The notes below the pieces were generated by a model that searched no databases, was not told the origin of the DNA, and saw nothing but the letters and a program-made list of their open reading frames with translations. The position numbers and the translations under genes were made by a program. From contig CAZUVM010000018.1 of NCBI GenBank assembly GCA_964623885.1, positions 1-7,219 on the forward strand: a stretch of DNA of 7,219 nt. The letters are read 5' to 3'. Shown in pieces: positions 5,466-7,219 of the stretch (within the stretch, counting starts at the first letter, position 1; each line of letters begins with the position of its first letter). This DNA comes from CAZUVM01 sp964623885. Its GTDB lineage: Bacteria > Verrucomicrobiota > Verrucomicrobiia > Limisphaerales > UBA8199.

Positions 5466-6628
5466 GGCAACGTCTGGACCTCTACGGAAAGAACCGCCGG
5501 CAGGTCGCGAACAATGGGCTCCCAATTATCGCCGCTGTCGGCCGACACATAGACCTGTCCGCCGGTGGTGCCGAAATACACGCCGCACGAGTCCAATGAA
5601 TCGACGGCCATGGCGTCGCGCAGCACGTTCACATAGCAATCCTTTTGCGGCAGGCCTTTGGTCAGCGGCTCCCAGTCGTTGCCGCCCGAGCGGCTGCGAT
5701 ACACACGCAGCCGGCCGTCGAGTGGGTAATGCTCGGAATCGCTTTTGATCGGCACGACGTAGATAGTTTCGGGCTCGTGCGCGTGCACATCGATGGGGAA
5801 ACCGAAATCCGTGGGGAGATTGCCGCTGACCTCGGTCCAGGATTCGCCGGAGTTGTCGGTGCGCATGACATCCCAATGTTTTTGCATGAACAGGACATCC
5901 GGTCGCGACGGATGCAGAGCGATGCGATGGACACAGTGCCCGACTTCCGCGTCCGGATCGGGCAGCTCGAATTGAGACTTTAGGCCGCGATTAATCGGCT
6001 TCCACGTTTTGCCGCCGTCCTCGGTGCGGAAGGCGCCCGCGGCGGAGATGGCGAGGTAGATGCGATTGGGATTCTTGGGATCGATCAGGATGGTGTGCAC
6101 CGCCATGCCGCCGGCCCCGGGTTGCCAGAGCTGGCCTTTGGCCTGGCGCAGTCCGGGAAGCTCTTTCCACGATTTTCCGCCGTCAGTGGTTTTGAAAATC
6201 GCAGCGTCTTCCGCCCCGGCATAAGCCGTATTCGGGTCTGAGAGCGAGGGCTCGAGATGCCAGATGCGCTTGAATTCCCATGGATGCTGGGTGCCGTCGT
6301 ACCACTTGTGCGTGCCGACCTGACCGTCATATACGAACATGTTGCTTTCGCCTTTGGGCATGCCGCCGGGGCCCACAAGGTCCTCGGGCTTGCTGCCGGG
6401 AGGTTGCCAGGTTTTGCCCCCGTCATCGGAGCGCTGAATGATTTGGCCGAACCAGCCGCTGCTCTGCGATGCATAAATGCGGTTGGGATCCACGGGAGAA
6501 CCCTTTACATGGTAAATCTCCCAGCCGGCAAAGTGCGGACCGCTCACTTCCCAGTTTTTGCGACGGCCATCCGCGGTCAGGATGAAAGCGCCTTTTTTTG
6601 TTCCGACAAGTACCCGAACCTGGCTCAT
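5462..6628 (-). CDS. Asp-box (BNR) beta-propeller, WD40/YVTN-like protein
   Basis: A 388-residue protein starting at ATG 6628, with AAGGA 7 bases upstream. Six Asp-box motifs (S/T-x-D-x-G-x-T-W type) are visible: SDDGGKTW (ending W74), TTDGGKSW (W154), TEDGGKTW (W209), TDNSGESW (W264), SRSGGNDW (W319) and SADSGDNW (W369). A degenerate TADGRRKNW at 18-26 would be a seventh. Four of them are exactly 55 residues apart, marking propeller blades; six or seven blades are expected. The N-terminus MSQVRVLVGTKKGAFIL has no signal peptide, so it is probably cytoplasmic, unlike most sialidase or Vps10-like Asp-box proteins. Such proteins are often labelled exo-alpha-sialidase or glycosyl hydrolase from the Asp-boxes alone; no sialidase catalytic set (FRIP motif, arginine triad) is evident, so I do not assign enzyme activity. 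It is first in an operon with the MoaD-like gene and has its own consensus promoter. Confidence 0.88.
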   Translation of the reverse strand: MSQVRVLVGTKKGAFILTADGRRKNWEVSGPHFAGWEIYHVKGSPVDPNRIYASQSSGWFGQIIQRSDDGGKTWQPPGSKPEDLVGPGGMPKGESNMFVYDGQVGTHKWYDGTQHPWEFKRIWHLEPSLSDPNTAYAGAEDAAIFKTTDGGKSWKELPGLRQAKGQLWQPGAGGMAVHTILIDPKNPNRIYLAISAAGAFRTEDGGKTWKPINRGLKSQFELPDPDAEVGHCVHRIALHPSRPDVLFMQKHWDVMRTDNSGESWTEVSGNLPTDFGFPIDVHAHEPETIYVVPIKSDSEHYPLDGRLRVYRSRSGGNDWEPLTKGLPQKDCYVNVLRDAMAVDSLDSCGVYFGTTGGQVYVSADSGDNWEPIVRDLPAVLSVEVQTLP

Positions 6629-6632
6629 AGAT

Positions 6633-6686
6633 GTTTCCTTAAATGGTTTAATTGGTTGGTTTTGATTATACAACGAATAAGGAAAC
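6633..6686. repeat. 9-base inverted repeat flanking the operon's -10 box
   Basis: GTTTCCTTA (6633-6641) and TAAGGAAAC (6678-6686) are perfect reverse complements separated by 36 bases. One arm overlaps the ribosome binding site of the propeller gene; the other lies between its -35 and -10. Because only one arm would be transcribed, any function should be at the DNA level, as paired operator half-sites. Confidence 0.5.
6636..6640 (-). promoter_or_regulatory. Ribosome binding site of the propeller gene
   Basis: AAGGA on the minus strand lies 7 bases before the ATG at 6628. It settles that start over an upstream extension reaching 6844, which would run through the promoter. The site lies inside one arm (6633-6641) of a 9-base inverted repeat. 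Confidence 0.75.
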
Positions 6687-6692
6687 TGACTA
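6665..6692 (-). promoter_or_regulatory. Sigma-70-type promoter of the propeller/MoaD-like operon
   Basis: On the minus strand, a perfect TATAAT (6670-6665) is preceded, after a 16-base spacer, by TAGTCA (6692-6687), a 4/6 match to TTGACA. Transcription would start near 6658, giving a leader of about 30 bases before the ATG at 6628. The spacer contains one arm of a 9-base inverted repeat, TAAGGAAAC (6678-6686). Confidence 0.65.
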
Positions 6693-6705
6693 TGGACATT
6701 TTTGG

Positions 6706-6748
6706 TGGCCGGCCATCGCCTTATTACAAAACGGTAACTGATTTGTAA
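6706..6748. promoter_or_regulatory. Dyads in the divergent region upstream of the 6790 gene
   Basis: A 10-base palindrome TGGCCGGCCA (6706-6715) is followed by an inverted repeat TTACAAA ... TTTGTAA (6724-6730 and 6742-6748, 11-base spacer). Both lie upstream of the -35 of the minus-strand operon and upstream of the plus-strand gene, so a bound regulator could act on either. I could not identify a convincing plus-strand promoter here. Confidence 0.4.
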
Positions 6749-6749
6749 C

Positions 6750-6781
6750 GAAGGTTTGCCTGCGCATCGCGTCGAACCTTC
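6750..6781 (+). promoter_or_regulatory. 5' leader hairpin just before the 6790 gene
   Basis: GAAGGTTTG (6750-6758) pairs with CGAACCTTC (6773-6781), giving nine pairs including one G-U around a 14-base loop that can itself pair GCG with CGC. The stem ends 8 bases before the ATG at 6790, where only AAAAGAAT remains as a weak ribosome binding site. A hairpin there could stabilise the mRNA or control translation. Confidence 0.45.
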
Positions 6782-6789
6782 AAAAGAAT

Positions 6790-7164
6790 ATGAAAAAGAC
6801 AATCGCAATACTCGCCCTGGCAGCCCTGGGAATTGCCAGTGCAAACGCAGGGGTTCACGTTGGCTTCAGTTTTGGAATACCGCTGCCCATACCGGTTGTA
6901 GCAGCGCCGGCCCCAGTGGTAGTGGCGCCTCCGGTTGTAGTGCAACCGCCGATGCCCGCGCCTGTCGTCGAAACCGTACCGGTTTGTCCCACACTGGGCT
7001 ACGTCTGGGTGGGTGGAAGTTGGGGATGGTGCAATAACCATTGGGCGTGGACTCGTGGTTACTGGGGCTCTCTGGAGCATTACGCCTATCACGGCGGGTA
7101 TCGCGGGGGCCACTATGAAGGGTACCGCGGAGGATTTCATGGCGGCCACTATGGCCACCGCTAA
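6790..7164 (+). CDS. Small secreted Trp/Gly/His/Tyr-rich protein (YXWGXW/WXXGXW-like)
   Basis: A 124-residue exported protein. The signal peptide MKKTIAILALAALGIASANA likely cleaves after residue 20. The mature chain has a Pro/Val-rich stretch (31-65, with repeated APVVV/PPVVV units) and then a Trp cluster at 70-92 (GYVWVGGSW, WCNNHWAW, RGYW), the pattern of YXWGXW or WXXGXW repeat proteins. It ends in a Gly/His/Tyr/Arg tail (101-124: HGGYRGGHYEGYRGG followed by FHGGHYGHR). Two cysteines (66 and 81) flank the Trp-rich part and could form a disulfide. The tail holds five of the eight histidines, suggesting metal or surface binding (inference). Function is unknown for the family. It is monocistronic, with its own leader hairpin and a terminator 26 bases after the stop. 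Confidence 0.85.
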   Translation: MKKTIAILALAALGIASANAGVHVGFSFGIPLPIPVVAAPAPVVVAPPVVVQPPMPAPVVETVPVCPTLGYVWVGGSWGWCNNHWAWTRGYWGSLEHYAYHGGYRGGHYEGYRGGFHGGHYGHR

Positions 7165-7190
7165 ACATCAAAGCCCAACTTGGTCGTGCA

Positions 7191-7219
7191 AAGCCGCTCT
7201 CCGGAGCGGCTTCCTGTTT
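7191..7219 (+). terminator. Rho-independent terminator of the 6790 gene
   Basis: AAGCCGCTC-TCCG-GAGCGGCTT (7191-7212) is a perfect 9-bp GC-rich stem with a 4-base loop. CCTGTTT follows and runs into the window's right edge, so the rest of the T-tract is unseen. It starts 26 bases after the stop codon at 7164. The AA/TT ends also make it possible as a bidirectional terminator. Confidence 0.85.

Noticed and set aside
5466..5525. Longer N-terminus for the MoaD-like protein (start at 5525)
   Set aside because: The extra 20 residues overlap the propeller coding sequence in another frame and are not family-like. The ATGA overlap at 5465 is a standard coupled start.
5462..6628. True sialidase function for the propeller
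   Set aside because: Asp-boxes alone are structural. No FRIP motif or arginine triad is evident and the protein lacks a signal peptide.
6629..6844. Longer N-terminus for the propeller gene
   Set aside because: It would run through a consensus TATAAT promoter and into the divergent gene. AAGGA supports the start at 6628.
6724..7158. Minus-strand open frame opposite the Trp/His-rich gene
   Set aside because: The plus strand has a clean signal peptide, the Trp motif and a terminator. The minus frame is an antisense reading of repetitive codons.

Overview
This is a moderately GC-rich bacterial window with short intergenic gaps. It probably comes from a Verrucomicrobiota genome, most likely the Pedosphaera/Limisphaerales group (subdivision 3). 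That placement is an inference from protein style: secreted beta-helix proteins, two proteins ending in the same 'QRFYRV' tail module, a 'GNWEDANWS' secreted protein, and a soluble domain I remember from verrucomicrobial membrane glycosyltransferase-like proteins. No rRNA, tRNA, transposase, integrase or CRISPR array is visible.

Layout. (1) Bases 1-395, plus strand: the 3' end of a large secreted choice-of-anchor Q type beta-helix protein. (2) 436-2607, minus, convergent with the first: a secreted right-handed beta-helix protein resembling GH141. It carries a 43-residue in-frame insertion made of three translated hairpin repeats. (3) 2608-2755: a divergent control region with a direct-repeat pair and small dyads. 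(4) 2756-4192, plus: a single-pass membrane-anchored protein with an uncharacterised soluble domain and a TPR-like end. (5) 4193-4390: a gap with an extended -10 promoter abutting a dyad. (6) 4391-5080, plus: a small secreted protein with the shared C-terminal tail. (7) 6628-5169, minus: a two-gene operon of a cytoplasmic Asp-box (BNR) beta-propeller and a MoaD/ThiS-like protein ending in Gly-Gly, joined by an ATGA overlap. (8) 6629-6789: a second divergent control region, rich in inverted repeats. (9) 6790-7164, plus: a secreted Trp/Gly/His/Tyr-rich small protein, followed by a strong intrinsic terminator.

How the genes relate. The left half is mostly cell-envelope or exported protein, fitting a polysaccharide-degrading lifestyle, but the genes are not in one operon. 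The propeller/MoaD-like pair is the clearest functional unit. The two most interesting observations are the in-frame palindromic repeat insertion in the beta-helix gene, whose copies keep the same reading phase and show a compensatory base-pair swap, and the coupling of a ubiquitin-fold GG-tailed protein to a propeller with no molybdopterin or thiamin genes nearby.
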